A stretch of DNA of 64,000 nucleotides from Brevibacterium limosum (lineage in GTDB: Bacteria; Actinomycetota; Actinomycetes; Actinomycetales; Brevibacteriaceae), in assembly GCF_011617705.1 (NCBI RefSeq), contig NZ_CP050154.1:2170001-2234000 (forward strand), in the 5' to 3' direction. Shown piece after piece: positions 25,569 to 34,362 of this stretch. The position numbers and the translations under genes were made by a program. The notes beneath the pieces are model-generated. The model made no database searches and was not told where the DNA came from. It was given only the letters and a program-made list of their open reading frames with translations. Position 1 is the stretch's first letter, and each line of letters begins with the position of its first letter.

Positions 25569-26438
25569 TCAGAGTCGTCGGTGACAGAATTCCGTGATCG
25601 CCGAGGCGGCTTCCTCCGATCGTTCGTAGTGCACGAGGTGGCCCACCCCGTGCAATTCCACGAATTCGACATCGGAGAGCTCCGCGACGAATGCTCGGGT
25701 GGGTCCGATGGGGGCGATCGCATCCTTGTCCCCGGCGATGACGAGCGTGGGCATCGTCAGGTGGTCGGCCACCTCGGTGACGGTGTGAGCGACGGATGTC
25801 GCGAAGGCCTCCGCCAGGGACGCTCGGTCGGCGAACGACGAGAAGTGCTGACCGTGCTGGTCATGGATGTACCGGCGCAAGCCGGGGTCGCGGGTCGTGG
25901 CCATGGCCACGCTCATGGCCCGGACGATCGCAGCATTGCTGAGCAGAGAGCGACCGGCGCGCTCGGGCAGCCGCGCACCGAGGGCGTAATAGGCGCGGGT
26001 CGCCCGGGTGAGGAACCGTGCAGGACCTTCCAGTGCCGGGCTGGTGATCGGGTTGATGAGCACGAGTTCGTCGACCGTCTCCCGATGCCGAGCCGCGAGG
26101 TGGCTGACCAGGATCGACCCGAACGAGTGTCCCACGAGGATCGGAGGCATACCTCTCTGCCGAGCGATCTCGGTCCGCAGAGCGACGAGGTAGTCGACGA
26201 ACGCAGAGAGTGACGACCCCGAGTCCAGAGGCACAGTGAGCCCGAAACCCGGCAGATCGGGCACGATCACCTCGCGGTCGGTGATGGCGCCGGCGATGAG
26301 GTCCATTCCGTGGTGGTCTCCTCGGAAACCATGCACCATCAGCAGGGGACGCTGCTGCCGGTCCCCCGGATAGACCCACGCGGCCGTGCTGTGCGAGCCC
26401 AGCCGAGTCGTGATCGGCTGTGATTGCCGTGACCGCAC
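25569..26438 (-). CDS. Alpha/beta hydrolase
   Basis: A 289-aa alpha/beta-hydrolase-fold protein with oxyanion motif LLMVHGFRGDHHG, nucleophile elbow VGHSFGS (Ser), acid in VIAGDKDAIAP (Asp) and His in LHGVGHLVHYE, so the catalytic triad is complete. The lid region about residues 130-200 is helical and variable. The substrate is unknown; esters or lactones are typical. It begins 1 nt after the universal stress protein stop, so the two are co-transcribed. Confidence 0.83.
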   Translation of the reverse strand: MRSRQSQPITTRLGSHSTAAWVYPGDRQQRPLLMVHGFRGDHHGMDLIAGAITDREVIVPDLPGFGLTVPLDSGSSLSAFVDYLVALRTEIARQRGMPPILVGHSFGSILVSHLAARHRETVDELVLINPITSPALEGPARFLTRATRAYYALGARLPERAGRSLLSNAAIVRAMSVAMATTRDPGLRRYIHDQHGQHFSSFADRASLAEAFATSVAHTVTEVADHLTMPTLVIAGDKDAIAPIGPTRAFVAELSDVEFVELHGVGHLVHYERSEEAASAITEFCHRRL

Positions 26439-26439
26439 C

Positions 26440-27345
26440 TCAGTCGGTTTCGGAGGTATTCAGTCGGCTGACCGCGCGGCGGGGAACGACCACGACGGGT
26501 ACGGGCAGGACACGCAGAAGTCGACGGGCACGCGCACCGATGGCCACCTTGCCTCCGCGGCCCAGACGGCTCGAGCCGATGAAGGCGAGGTCCCCGGGCT
26601 GCCACTCGATGGTCTCCGCGGCTTCTTCGATATCGGCGCCGGCCTTCGATCTCACGGTCGCACGGCCCGAGGCAAGCATCTCCGAAGCCTGGTCGGCCAG
26701 CACAGCTCCACCGTATTGCTCGGCGAATTCGGTGATCTCGGCGACCTCGTCGTCATAGAGTCCGTCATTCTCGATCAGCGAGAGCAGCCTGACGTCGACG
26801 CCGAGGCCGAAGGCCGATTCGACGGCAGCCCCGATGAGTGCCGACGCGCCCGGGCGAGCACCGTAGAGTGCGGTCACGCGCGAGATCGGTCCGATGTCCG
26901 ACCTGCCCGACGGGGCGAGGACGACGGGCACAGTCGACGAATGCAGCAGCGACGAGGCCACCGTGCCGATGCGCAGCTGCCGCATGAGGGTCGTGGCCCG
27001 TGCACCGATGACGATGCCCAGCGCACCTTCCTCCTCAGCGACCTCCGTGAGACCCTTGGACTCGTTCGAGGCGATGTGGATGGTGCCCCTAGCTCGGACG
27101 TCGTCGGGAATGAGAGCCAGGGCCTCGTTGAGCCAGTCGTCGATCTGCTGGGCGACGATTCCGGCGCCGTCCTTCGGCACGGCGCTGCCGGCGAGGATCG
27201 TCGACGATTCGGGACGGACGATGGTGACCACGAGCTCGACGTCGATGGACCGAGCGATCGAAATGGCGAGCGAGATCGCATCCCGGCCCCGATCCGTGGC
27301 GATGTATCCGACGACCAGGCGCCTGGTGGTGACGGTCTCTGACAT
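26440..27345 (-). CDS. Tandem universal stress protein
   Basis: A 301-aa cytoplasmic protein made of two UspA-like domains. Domain 1 (about 1-145) has VVGYIATDRGRDA and ends GTVASSLLHSSTVPVVLAP. Domain 2 (about 150-301) has a shorter form ending ARARRLLRVLPVPVVVVP. The ATP-binding G-x2-G-x9-G-S/T pattern is recognisable but imperfect (GARATTLMRQLRIGTVAS). ATG 27345 is chosen because AGGAG lies 7 nt upstream. It heads a two-gene unit with the hydrolase. Tandem USP proteins are common in actinobacteria and often respond to hypoxia or starvation; that is not shown here. Confidence 0.85.
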   Translation of the reverse strand: MSETVTTRRLVVGYIATDRGRDAISLAISIARSIDVELVVTIVRPESSTILAGSAVPKDGAGIVAQQIDDWLNEALALIPDDVRARGTIHIASNESKGLTEVAEEEGALGIVIGARATTLMRQLRIGTVASSLLHSSTVPVVLAPSGRSDIGPISRVTALYGARPGASALIGAAVESAFGLGVDVRLLSLIENDGLYDDEVAEITEFAEQYGGAVLADQASEMLASGRATVRSKAGADIEEAAETIEWQPGDLAFIGSSRLGRGGKVAIGARARRLLRVLPVPVVVVPRRAVSRLNTSETD

Positions 27346-28208
27346 TCTCAACTCCTGAAACTCCGCGTCCGACTGATGCACGTCTCCCCCGATTCTACGT
27401 CGGTGCAAACGGTGCTTCGAACTGCCGATTTCGGGGTTCGCTCCTCGCCCCGAGCAGTCGAACCAAAACTATTTGAGAATATAATGAACAAAACTCCCAC
27501 AGGCATTGAATGCTGTGCTAAATTCGACAGTGCAATTACGGATTCGCAGACATCACCCTGATTGCACATTGACAATAGAGGACGTTGACGCCGTCCCTAC
27601 GAGATCCACGACCATGAAAGGAGAGCAGTTACGATGATGAATTCTCTTGCAGGCCCCGACCTTCGAACGCCTTGGCATGAAGATGCTGCCTGCCCGATTG
27701 GCGGACAAGGACTCGTCGGCTGACACAGCCGTCTATTACGTCTTTTCCACCGGTTGGCTTCCGGCCACCGTTGTCCTCAAAGCCACCGGTCGCCCGAGTT
27801 CCGGCATCTTTCACGCCTGGCCCGTGTCCAGATCATTTCGGCTCGCCTACAGTGCTGTACCACCGCCCGAAGCTGCTCCTGATCCAGACACGTCACGCCG
27901 GCGTCGGTGAGTTCGGACTCTGATCTGCTGTCATAGCGGTTGCTCACGCCGCGTTTCTGGCTTCCGCCTGGCTGCTGACCAATCCGGGTTCATTGCCTTT
28001 TCGGATTTCGCTGCGATTTCAAAGAATCTGCCATTTCAACGGCGCCTTGCTCCTATGGCGCTTCTCTGTCTGTGCCGCAGGCACCCTTAATCGGGTAATT
28101 CTGCGTCATTGTCGCAGCATTTTCGGAACCTGTTTATCTGATCGCCATTCCGGGATATCTCCTACCCATTTGCGGATATCCCCTGCCTGAAAATCACGAG
28201 GAAGAATT
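27346..28208. other. AT-richer gap with little coding evidence
   Basis: These 860 bp separate the universal stress gene from a 75-aa gene. They are visibly less G+C rich than the surroundings, most strongly around 27460-27580 and 27980-28200. A TATAAT hexamer lies at 27480-27485 on the plus strand. The one 87-codon open frame (27647-27910) has no RBS and no family resemblance. The stretch may be a decayed gene, a regulatory region or an untranslated RNA; I see no stable structure that settles this. Confidence 0.5.
27634..27723 (+). CDS. Possible 29-aa peptide with upstream mini-ORF
   Basis: ATGATG at 27634 is preceded by GAAAGGAGAG at 8-17 nt and would encode a 29-aa peptide beginning MMNSLAGPDLRTPWHEDAAC. 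An upstream ATG at 27614 encodes MKGEQLR and stops on a TGA that overlaps this start, an arrangement seen in leader peptides. Nothing recognisable follows in frame. This is listed because the RBS is good, but there is no other support. Confidence 0.25.
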   Translation: MMNSLAGPDLRTPWHEDAACPIGGQGLVG

Positions 28209-28436
28209 GTGTCGACCACATTCCCATTCACCTATCCACGCCGCTGGGCCCTGAGTACCGGAATGAAGCTCATCCGTTGGGCTCGGCGTCCAGTTGCAAC
28301 CACCGAAACCCGTCGTCAGAAGGCGGCCCGTCGTCAACAGGCCCGCCTGCGCGAACACGCTCGTGAGCAGCGGTTCCGTGAACTGCGCGAACGGGACATC
28401 GTGCGCTACCTCAGCCAGGTCAGGCCATACATCTGA
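28209..28436 (+). CDS. Small highly basic protein, unknown function
   Basis: A 75-aa Arg-rich protein with a start GTG at 28209 and GAGGAAG 4-5 nt upstream. After an N-terminal aromatic segment (FPFTYPRRWAL) the rest is mostly charged helix, QKAARRQQARLREHAREQRFRELRERD, likely a single long amphipathic or coiled helix that could bind nucleic acid. It is flanked by a hairpin and then a tRNA gene. No family is recognised. Confidence 0.6.
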   Translation: MSTTFPFTYPRRWALSTGMKLIRWARRPVATTETRRQKAARRQQARLREHAREQRFRELRERDIVRYLSQVRPYI

Positions 28437-28439
28437 GTT

Positions 28440-28472
28440 CCGCGGCCCGAGTCCACGGAACTCGGACCGCGG
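28440..28472 (+). terminator. Terminator after the 75-aa gene
   Basis: CCGCGG-C-CCGAGT pairs with ACTCGG-A-CCGCGG around a 7-nt loop (one C-A mismatch), starting 4 bp after the stop codon. A 20-base T-run is absent. Confidence 0.5.
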
Positions 28473-28549
28473 GGCCACCGGATCTGAGCACAGGAACACC
28501 GTGCTTCAAGAACGGGTGCATCCTGTGGCAAGCGTCACTCTCCGCCGAT

Positions 28550-28578
28550 TTGGTCTCTCACCCGCTCGTGGGTAATAT
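28550..28578 (+). promoter_or_regulatory. tRNA-Ala(GGC) promoter
   Basis: TTGGTC (28550-28555) and TAATAT (28573-28578) are separated by 17 bp and end 13 bp before the tRNA, a good housekeeping-sigma promoter. Confidence 0.75.
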
Positions 28579-28591
28579 TGATCAGGCAAGC

Positions 28592-28664
28592 GGGGGTATG
28601 GCGCAGTTGGTAGCGCGTCTCCATGGCATGGAGAAGGTCAGGGGTTCGAATCCCCTTACCTCCA
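28592..28664 (+). tRNA. tRNA-Ala (GGC)
   Basis: A 73-nt cloverleaf. The acceptor GGGGGTA pairs with TACCTCC, with discriminator A. The D-arm is GGCGCAGTTGGTAGCGC, the anticodon loop ATGGCAT carries GGC, and the T-arm is AGGGGTTCGAATCCCCT. CCA is not encoded. Confidence 0.96.
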
Positions 28665-28670
28665 CCGCTG

Positions 28671-28704
28671 AAGGGCCGGGATCCGAGTTCGGATCCCGGC
28701 CCTT
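28671..28704 (+). terminator. Terminator after tRNA-Ala(GGC)
   Basis: A 15-bp perfect stem AAGGGCCGGGATCCG with an AGTT loop begins 6 bp after the tRNA. Pyrimidine-rich DNA follows. Confidence 0.85.
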
Positions 28705-28784
28705 CGTCATCCCCTCCCTCCCCCTGCTACCCGACGGGGGCCCAGCAACCTCGCGCGAAGTTGCTGGGCGCCGTCAGGTAGCAA

Positions 28785-29357
28785 TTAGTGGGGGGATTCC
28801 AGGGTGAGCAGGTGGCGCTTCTTCTCCTCTCCCCATGCGTAGCCGGTCATAGATCCGTCCGCGCCGATGACGCGGTGGCAGGGAACGATGATGCTGATGG
28901 GGTTCTTCCCGTTGGCGGCCCCGACCGCCCGCGCTGCACCGGGACGTCCCAGCATTTCGGCCAGCTCTCCATAACCTGCCGTGCTGCCGTAGGGGATCTG
29001 CGTCAGCGCCTGCCACACCGAGCGTTGGAATGACGTTCCCTCTGCCGCCAACGGCAGATCGAACCGTGTGCGCTTGCCTGCGAAGTACTCCCCCAGCTGT
29101 TCCTCGGTGCGGCGGAAGATCTCCAGGTCGTCTTCCGGAGTCGGTTCGACGCCGAACGTTCTGTCGAGTCGAGCATCGATCGCTTCGGAGACCTCCAGAT
29201 AGAGACCAGTGAGATTGACTCCGTCGGAGGTGAGCAGGATCGGTCCCAGCTCCGTGTCGAAGATCGTCGTATATACCGGCGCCGAGGCGGTCGGCAGGTC
29301 GATGGCGGCGGTGGGCTTCTGCGCGGTGTCGGGTTGGGCCGTTGTCGGCGTGGTCAT
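28785..29357 (-). CDS. ogt: Methylated-DNA-protein cysteine methyltransferase
   Basis: A 190-aa suicide repair protein that removes alkyl groups from O6-alkylguanine onto its own Cys. The active site IVPCHRVIG has C160, the HTH region is [47 protein letters not shown], and the N-terminal ribonuclease-like domain covers about residues 25-105. ATG 29357 is chosen over two earlier in-frame starts because AAGGA lies 9 nt upstream. It is 63 nt downstream of the Ada-AlkA gene on the same strand, so the two repair proteins are probably induced together. Confidence 0.92.
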   Translation of the reverse strand: MTTPTTAQPDTAQKPTAAIDLPTASAPVYTTIFDTELGPILLTSDGVNLTGLYLEVSEAIDARLDRTFGVEPTPEDDLEIFRRTEEQLGEYFAGKRTRFDLPLAAEGTSFQRSVWQALTQIPYGSTAGYGELAEMLGRPGAARAVGAANGKNPISIIVPCHRVIGADGSMTGYAWGEEKKRHLLTLESPH

Positions 29358-29420
29358 GTCTGCGTGTCCTTCGTGTCGGTGAGTCATGGGTCGAATCATT
29401 CGTTCGTCTCAGTTGGAGTG

Positions 29421-30878
29421 TCAGGCTGCTGGGATGCGCGCGTGATGTGCCCACAGCAGGTGAGTGAGGTAGGAGCGCCAGGGACTGCATTTCATTGTGA
29501 CCTTCTTCCAATCGGCAGGGGCCGCTGCGTTCTCATCGAGTTCGGCGATGGCCTTCTTCACACCGAGGTCGGAGTCCATGAAGACGTCGGGATCGCCGAG
29601 GGCGCGCATCCGGATATACCCATTGCTCCACGGACCGATTCCGGGCAGTGCCAGCAGGTTCCGACTCGCGTCCTCGCGGTCGCTGCCGGTGCCGAGGTCC
29701 ACACTGCCGTCGGCCAACGCCTGCGACAGTGCGTGAATCGTCCTGATCCGACTTGCCGGCAGAGCCCAGTCCGATGCGGGTATCGCGGCAACCGCATCCG
29801 CGGTGGGAAAGACCCTGTCGACTCCGCAGAAGCTCAGCTCCTTCGGCAGTGATTCTCCTGCACCTGAGACAAGACGTTCCAGATGAGTGCGGGCGGCGGC
29901 CAAGGAGATCTGCTGTCCGAGGACTGTCCGCAAAGCCAGTTCGACAGGGTCGCTGTGGCCCGGCGAACGGAGTCCCGGATGTTCGTCGACGAGGCGGCGC
30001 AGGCCTGCCGATCGAAGGGTCTCGGCGATCGCCTCGGGGTCGGCATCGAGGTCGAGAAGGCGCCGGACCCGTGCGACGGCGCTGCCGAGGTCGCGGGTGT
30101 CGGCCAGGCGGATGCGGCAGTCAACGAAATCCCCTGGCCCTTGCCGCACCGTGATCACGGCGGAACCGTGAGCCAGCCGCATCGACCGGGTGTAGGTGCC
30201 ATCCGACACGTTTTCGATTCCGGCAACGGCTCTTGCCTCGAGATATCCGAGCAGATGCGCGAAGTCGAACGGCGGGCGATACGCCAACCGGAGCACGACT
30301 TCGTCGGCCACCGTATGTTCGGCACCGGCACTGCGTAGCTGTCGTGGGCTGATCGAATACATCGTGCGGAAGGTGTCGTTGAACTGTCGGATACTGGAGA
30401 AGCCGGCGGCGAAGGCGATGTCGCTCATCGGCATCGCGGTGGCCTCGATGAGTGTCCTGGCAGTGCGCACCCGTTCGGTGCGGGCCAGCGCCAGAGGTCC
30501 GGCACCGAGCTCGGCATGGATGAGGCGCCCGAGTTGGCGAGTGCTGTACCCGAGTTCGGCGGCTAGGGTTTCGACTCCCCCTCGGTCGACGGCGCCATCG
30601 CGGATAAGACGCATGGCTCGGGCCACGACGTCTCCGCGCGTGTCCCACTGCGGCGAATTCGGACTGGCATCTGGGCGGCATCGTCGACAGGACCGGAAAC
30701 CGGCGTCTGCCGCGGCCGCGGCGGTCACGAAGAAGTCCACGTTCTCCCGCCGCGGAGTCCTCGCCGGACACGACGGACGGCAGAATATCCCGGTGGTACG
30801 CACCGCGGTGAAGAACATGCCATCAAAGCGTCGGTCGCGGGAAGTAACTGCCTGATAGCACTGGTCGGAGGTGAACAT
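29421..30878 (-). CDS. Ada regulator-AlkA glycosylase fusion
   Basis: A 485-aa protein joining the Ada sensor to a repair glycosylase. Residues 1-75 form the Ada Zn domain with C33, C37, C64 and C67 (C33 is the expected methylphosphotriester acceptor). Residues about 85-180 are an AraC-type HTH. Residues about 190-290 are the AlkA N-domain, and about 295-485 the HhH-GPD glycosylase (LGQQISLAAA, then ALPGIGPWSNGYIRMRAL and catalytic Asp in FMDSD). It excises 3-alkylpurines and can activate repair genes. GACAAT lies 6 nt before ATG 30878, suggesting a leaderless start; the open frame upstream is out of family. Confidence 0.92.
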   Translation of the reverse strand: MFTSDQCYQAVTSRDRRFDGMFFTAVRTTGIFCRPSCPARTPRRENVDFFVTAAAAADAGFRSCRRCRPDASPNSPQWDTRGDVVARAMRLIRDGAVDRGGVETLAAELGYSTRQLGRLIHAELGAGPLALARTERVRTARTLIEATAMPMSDIAFAAGFSSIRQFNDTFRTMYSISPRQLRSAGAEHTVADEVVLRLAYRPPFDFAHLLGYLEARAVAGIENVSDGTYTRSMRLAHGSAVITVRQGPGDFVDCRIRLADTRDLGSAVARVRRLLDLDADPEAIAETLRSAGLRRLVDEHPGLRSPGHSDPVELALRTVLGQQISLAAARTHLERLVSGAGESLPKELSFCGVDRVFPTADAVAAIPASDWALPASRIRTIHALSQALADGSVDLGTGSDREDASRNLLALPGIGPWSNGYIRMRALGDPDVFMDSDLGVKKAIAELDENAAAPADWKKVTMKCSPWRSYLTHLLWAHHARIPAA

Positions 30879-30910
30879 GGTTCCATTGTCCGCCCCGACG
30901 AGAACGATTA

Positions 30911-31936
30911 CTAGCGGTTTTCGGTCACGGCAGTGGCTGGCACCAGCGGAGGGAGGACGCGCACGAGGACGATCAGAACAAGAAGCTCGATGAGGGTCTG
31001 CGTCACGACCCCTGCAGGGCCGATTCCCTCCCCGGTGATCGCACGAACGATCGGAAGCATGACCAGGGAATTGCGCGTGACGGCGGAGAGGATCACAGCA
31101 CGCGATCGCTGCGGACCGACGTGCAGAGTCCGGGTGACGCCCCACCCGACCATGGTCATCACGACGGCGAAGAGGATGAAGACGACGGCCACGGTCCCCA
31201 ACTGTCCGGCGGAACCGGCGATCATCGGGCTGACCGAGGCAGTGATGACGAGCAGCGTCAGCGTCATGATCGGATCCATCAGACGTGCGCTCGCGGCGAG
31301 GGGCCGCCCCAATCGTTGCGTATGGCGGGCAAGTCGACGAACGACGCCTGCGGCCGTAAGAGGGATGATGATGAACAGCAGCAGTGCGCCGACAAGCGGG
31401 CGAACAGGCAGATCGATGCTCAGCTGCCCTCCGGTGACCGCCCACAGCATCACGGGCAGCAACAGCAACTGAGCGATCATGAGCATGGGAGTGAGCATCA
31501 GCAGCCGATCAGCGGTGCCTCCGGCAGCGCGTGTGAATGCGATGACGTAGTCGATGCAGGGACACAGAAGCACGATGAGCACAGCTGGCAGCAGAGGATC
31601 AGCGATGTCGAAGACCGTGATGAGACCAGCGACAACCAGCGGGACGATGAGGAAGTTCAAGGCCGCCGTCACGGCAAGAAGAGGCAGATCGCGAACGGCA
31701 CGCAATCCCGTTTCGAAAGGGATGTCGAGGAACGTGAGGAAGAGCAGAGCAATGAGGCACGGCGTCAGGGCGGCTTCGGCCAGAGCGGCGAATCCGGAGA
31801 CTCCGGCACCGAGGATGACACCGAGCACGGCACCGCCGAACCACCAGAGCGTCTGCGTAGAGGGGCTGCGAACGGCGTCCGAACTCGTCTGAGCCGACGG
31901 TTTGTCACGTCCGGACGCCGGGCGGGAAGGAGGCAC
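30911..31936 (-). CDS. Arsenic-resistance-type BART transporter
   Basis: A 341-aa membrane protein with ten helices. The sequence LIVLLCPCIDYVIAFTRAAGGTADRLLMLTPMLM resembles the cysteine-containing helix of ACR3-like and related bile-acid:Na+ symporter carriers, and proteins of this subgroup are usually labelled arsenic resistance proteins. It lacks the exact ACR3 sequence around the Cys, so arsenite export is plausible but not certain. There is no arsR, arsC or arsM in the neighbourhood. The start is GTG at 31936. Confidence 0.72.
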   Translation of the reverse strand: MPPSRPASGRDKPSAQTSSDAVRSPSTQTLWWFGGAVLGVILGAGVSGFAALAEAALTPCLIALLFLTFLDIPFETGLRAVRDLPLLAVTAALNFLIVPLVVAGLITVFDIADPLLPAVLIVLLCPCIDYVIAFTRAAGGTADRLLMLTPMLMIAQLLLLPVMLWAVTGGQLSIDLPVRPLVGALLLFIIIPLTAAGVVRRLARHTQRLGRPLAASARLMDPIMTLTLLVITASVSPMIAGSAGQLGTVAVVFILFAVVMTMVGWGVTRTLHVGPQRSRAVILSAVTRNSLVMLPIVRAITGEGIGPAGVVTQTLIELLVLIVLVRVLPPLVPATAVTENR

Positions 31937-31950
31937 AGCCGATCGGCCGA

Positions 31951-32730
31951 TCAGTCGGATTCTGGCCAGTAGTGGGAATCCGGCAATGACCGTCTGCCGA
32001 ATATGGCTTGGCCGACACGGACGCAGTTCGCTCCCTCCTCGATGGCGACTTCGAAGTCACCGGACATGCCCATCGACAGCCGAGCCGGTCCGAGGAGGTC
32101 AGGATCGGTCTCCCGAACTCGGTCACGCAGGCTGCGCAGCAGCTGGAAGCAGGGACGGACACGGTCGATGTCCGGGGAGAAGACCGCGAGGGTCATCAGT
32201 CCCTGCACTTTGAGGGACTCGAATGCTCGAACATCGCGGAGGAATCCGGGGAGCTCTTCCGGGGGCATGCCGAATTTGGAGTCCTCGGCGGAGGTGTTGA
32301 CCTGGACGTACACGTCGAGGCTGCGCCCTTCCGCTTGGAGCCGGCGGTCGAGGGCTCTGGCGACCTTGAGCCTGTCGAGGGCCTGGAATTCGCTCGCGAA
32401 CTTCGCCACGTCTTTGGCCTTGTTCGACTGGAGGTGCCCGATCACCGCCCAGTAGATGTCGAGGTCGGCCATCTCTTCGGATTTCCGGTGGGCTTCCTGA
32501 ACCTTGTTCTCCCCCAGCTTCGCACAGCCGGCAGCGACGGCGAGGCGGATGCGCTCTTGCTGCACGGTCTTGCTCACGGGCAGCAGTTCGATGTCGGATC
32601 GGTCCCGGCCGGCACGCTCGCCGGCAGCGGCGATCCGGCGCTCCACCTCTGCGATATTGGCTCGGAATTCCTCGACCGTCGTCGCCGTCGAGTACTGGTC
32701 GTCATGACTGAGTCCGTTGTCGTCTCCCAT
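31951..32730 (-). CDS. YggS/PLPBP-type PLP homeostasis protein
   Basis: A 259-aa protein of the alanine-racemase-N-like fold that binds PLP without known catalysis and buffers vitamin B6. PLP Lys is in ELLPVSKTV (near residue 53), followed by LGENKVQEAHRK, WAVIGHLQSNKAKDVAKF, and the C-terminal LSMGMSGDFEVAIEEGANCVRVGQAIFG. The open frame extends further upstream but that part is not family-like; ATG 32730 has TACGAT 6 nt before it and no RBS, so a leaderless mRNA is likely. PLP enzymes lie on both sides. Confidence 0.9.
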   Translation of the reverse strand: MGDDNGLSHDDQYSTATTVEEFRANIAEVERRIAAAGERAGRDRSDIELLPVSKTVQQERIRLAVAAGCAKLGENKVQEAHRKSEEMADLDIYWAVIGHLQSNKAKDVAKFASEFQALDRLKVARALDRRLQAEGRSLDVYVQVNTSAEDSKFGMPPEELPGFLRDVRAFESLKVQGLMTLAVFSPDIDRVRPCFQLLRSLRDRVRETDPDLLGPARLSMGMSGDFEVAIEEGANCVRVGQAIFGRRSLPDSHYWPESD

Positions 32731-32771
32731 ATTTTCATCGTACTCAGGTTCTGTGCCAGTGCATGCGGTGC

Positions 32772-34256
32772 TCACGCCACGATGCGGGCCCTGCCGGTCG
32801 GTCCTCGTCTGGTCATCGACTTCGCGTCGTCCCAGGCCGCGGCCAATCGCGGCCCCACCTGCGCCAATTCGGTCTCCGGCACCGTATAGGGCAGCCGGAT
32901 CCACCGATCGAGTCCGCCGGCCGGTGCGAAGTTCGGCCCGGCGACGAGGCGGAGACCGTGCTTCCTGGCGGCGATCGAGAGCACCCCGGAGCGCGACTCC
33001 GGCAGTTCGGCCCACAGCGCCATACCGCCCGAGGGGACAATGAGCTTCCACTCGGGCAGCCAGTCCCTGATCTGGGCAGCCAGGAGGTCGCGGGCCGCTC
33101 TGAGACGGGTCCGGCAATCGGCGACGATGGTGTCGTGGTCGCCCATCAGCTCCGCGGCCACCAGCTGTTCGAGCACCGGGGCGCCGAGATCGAGGCCGAG
33201 GCGTGAGGCGGCGACGTGATCGACACGGCGCCGGGGAATGCGCATCCAACCGATCCGCACGCCGCCCCAGAAGATCTTGCTCACGCTGCCCACCGTCACC
33301 GAATCGGGGATGAGAGCCGCCATCGGAGTGAGCGGTGTCGCTTCGTCCAGTCCGAGCTCGACGAGGGATTCGTCGATGACGGGCACGACGCCGTGGCCCC
33401 GCAGGACCCGCGCCAGGTCCGGTCGCTGCGATTCGGGAAGCAGGGAACCGGTCGGATTGTGGTAGTCGGGGATGAGGTAGGCGCTGCGTGGGTGCGTCTG
33501 ACGGATCAGCTGCTCCATCGCGTCGATGTCCCAGTGATGGCCCTCAGCCCCGAATTCGAGCGGATAGCTGACCAAAGCGGCTCCGGCGCCCTCCAAGGTG
33601 GCGATCGCGTTCGGGTAAGTGGGGCTTTCGATGAGGACGCGCTTCGACGATCCTGCCCGGCCGTTCGCCTCATGCGGTTCGACGTCGAGAAGAGCCCGGA
33701 CAGCGATGGCCGTTCCTCCGAGGGAGCCCGAGGTGATGAGGATCTGGGCGGGGTCCGTCGGCGCGCCCCTGCGTGAGTAGCGGTCGGCGATGAGCTCACG
33801 CAGGACCGGAAGACCCGAAGGATAGTATCCGGTCCCTGGGAGATAGGCGCCGAGCTTCGACAGTGCCCGCTCATAGGCGCCGAGGATGTCCGGGGCGGCA
33901 ACCGGCGCGGTGCAGGTGAGGTCGATCTCCGTCTCATCCGCGCCCGCGGGAGAGAGCAGATGATCGATGCGACCCCCGGGGACGCTGGGCAGCTGTACGA
34001 CACTGCCGGAACCGCGACGAGTGAGGATGTACTCCTGGTCTCGCAGCAGTGCGTAGGCGCGCCCCGTCGTCGTCCGCGACAGCCCGGTGGCGACGGCGAG
34101 TTCGCGTTCGCTCGGCATCCTCGCCCCGACCGGGATGCGCCCGTCGGTGATCGCTGCAGCCACTGCCGCGGCCAGCGTTTCGAAGGCCGGCGACTTCCAC
34201 GGACCATCGCCGATGATGCCCGCTACGCGCTTCGCGCCCACGACCGGCGCGCTCAC
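32772..34256 (-). CDS. MocR-family regulator (YczR/PdxR type)
   Basis: A 494-aa transcription factor with an N-terminal GntR winged helix (about residues 20-85, PVGARMPSERELAVATGLSRTTTGRAYALLRD) and a type I aminotransferase-like domain (about 120-480). The PLP-binding Lys is in VGSVSKIFWGGVRIGW, with ESPTYPNAIATLEGAG and LIPDYHNPTGSLLPESQR earlier. MocR proteins sense PLP or PLP adducts of amino compounds. It is divergent from a yczE-type gene, a pairing known for YczR regulators, and direct repeats lie between the two genes. The start is GTG at 34256. Confidence 0.88.
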   Translation of the reverse strand: MSAPVVGAKRVAGIIGDGPWKSPAFETLAAAVAAAITDGRIPVGARMPSERELAVATGLSRTTTGRAYALLRDQEYILTRRGSGSVVQLPSVPGGRIDHLLSPAGADETEIDLTCTAPVAAPDILGAYERALSKLGAYLPGTGYYPSGLPVLRELIADRYSRRGAPTDPAQILITSGSLGGTAIAVRALLDVEPHEANGRAGSSKRVLIESPTYPNAIATLEGAGAALVSYPLEFGAEGHHWDIDAMEQLIRQTHPRSAYLIPDYHNPTGSLLPESQRPDLARVLRGHGVVPVIDESLVELGLDEATPLTPMAALIPDSVTVGSVSKIFWGGVRIGWMRIPRRRVDHVAASRLGLDLGAPVLEQLVAAELMGDHDTIVADCRTRLRAARDLLAAQIRDWLPEWKLIVPSGGMALWAELPESRSGVLSIAARKHGLRLVAGPNFAPAGGLDRWIRLPYTVPETELAQVGPRLAAAWDDAKSMTRRGPTGRARIVA

Positions 34257-34265
34257 GGTTCGAAC

Positions 34266-34314
34266 CTCATGAGACCACTTTCCCGCAAGTGGCTATTTCT
34301 TACAAGACCAATTT
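34266..34314. promoter_or_regulatory. Direct-repeat operator for the MocR regulator
   Basis: Two 16-bp direct repeats, CTCATGAGACCACTTT (34266-34281) and CTTACAAGACCAATTT (34299-34314), match at 12 of 16 positions and are 33 bp apart, three helical turns. Between them AAGTGGCTAT (34288-34297) resembles an inverted half-site. MocR/GntR regulators characteristically bind direct repeats spaced by whole turns upstream of divergent targets, which makes this a good candidate site. Confidence 0.65.
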
Positions 34315-34362
34315 CGGCCATGATGGAGATGCCACCTTGACCGCACCAGAGAAAGCCACCGG

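Noticed and set aside
27647-27910. 87-codon frame in the AT-richer gap
   Set aside because: No RBS, no family features and an Arg-rich end; treated as non-coding.
30879-31445. 189-residue N-terminal extension of Ada-AlkA
   Set aside because: It overlaps the antisense transporter gene, has no family similarity, and a good start with a -10 box is at 30878.
32731-33249. N-terminal extension of the YggS protein
   Set aside because: It overlaps the MocR gene on the same strand in another frame and is Arg/Gly-rich shadow sequence.
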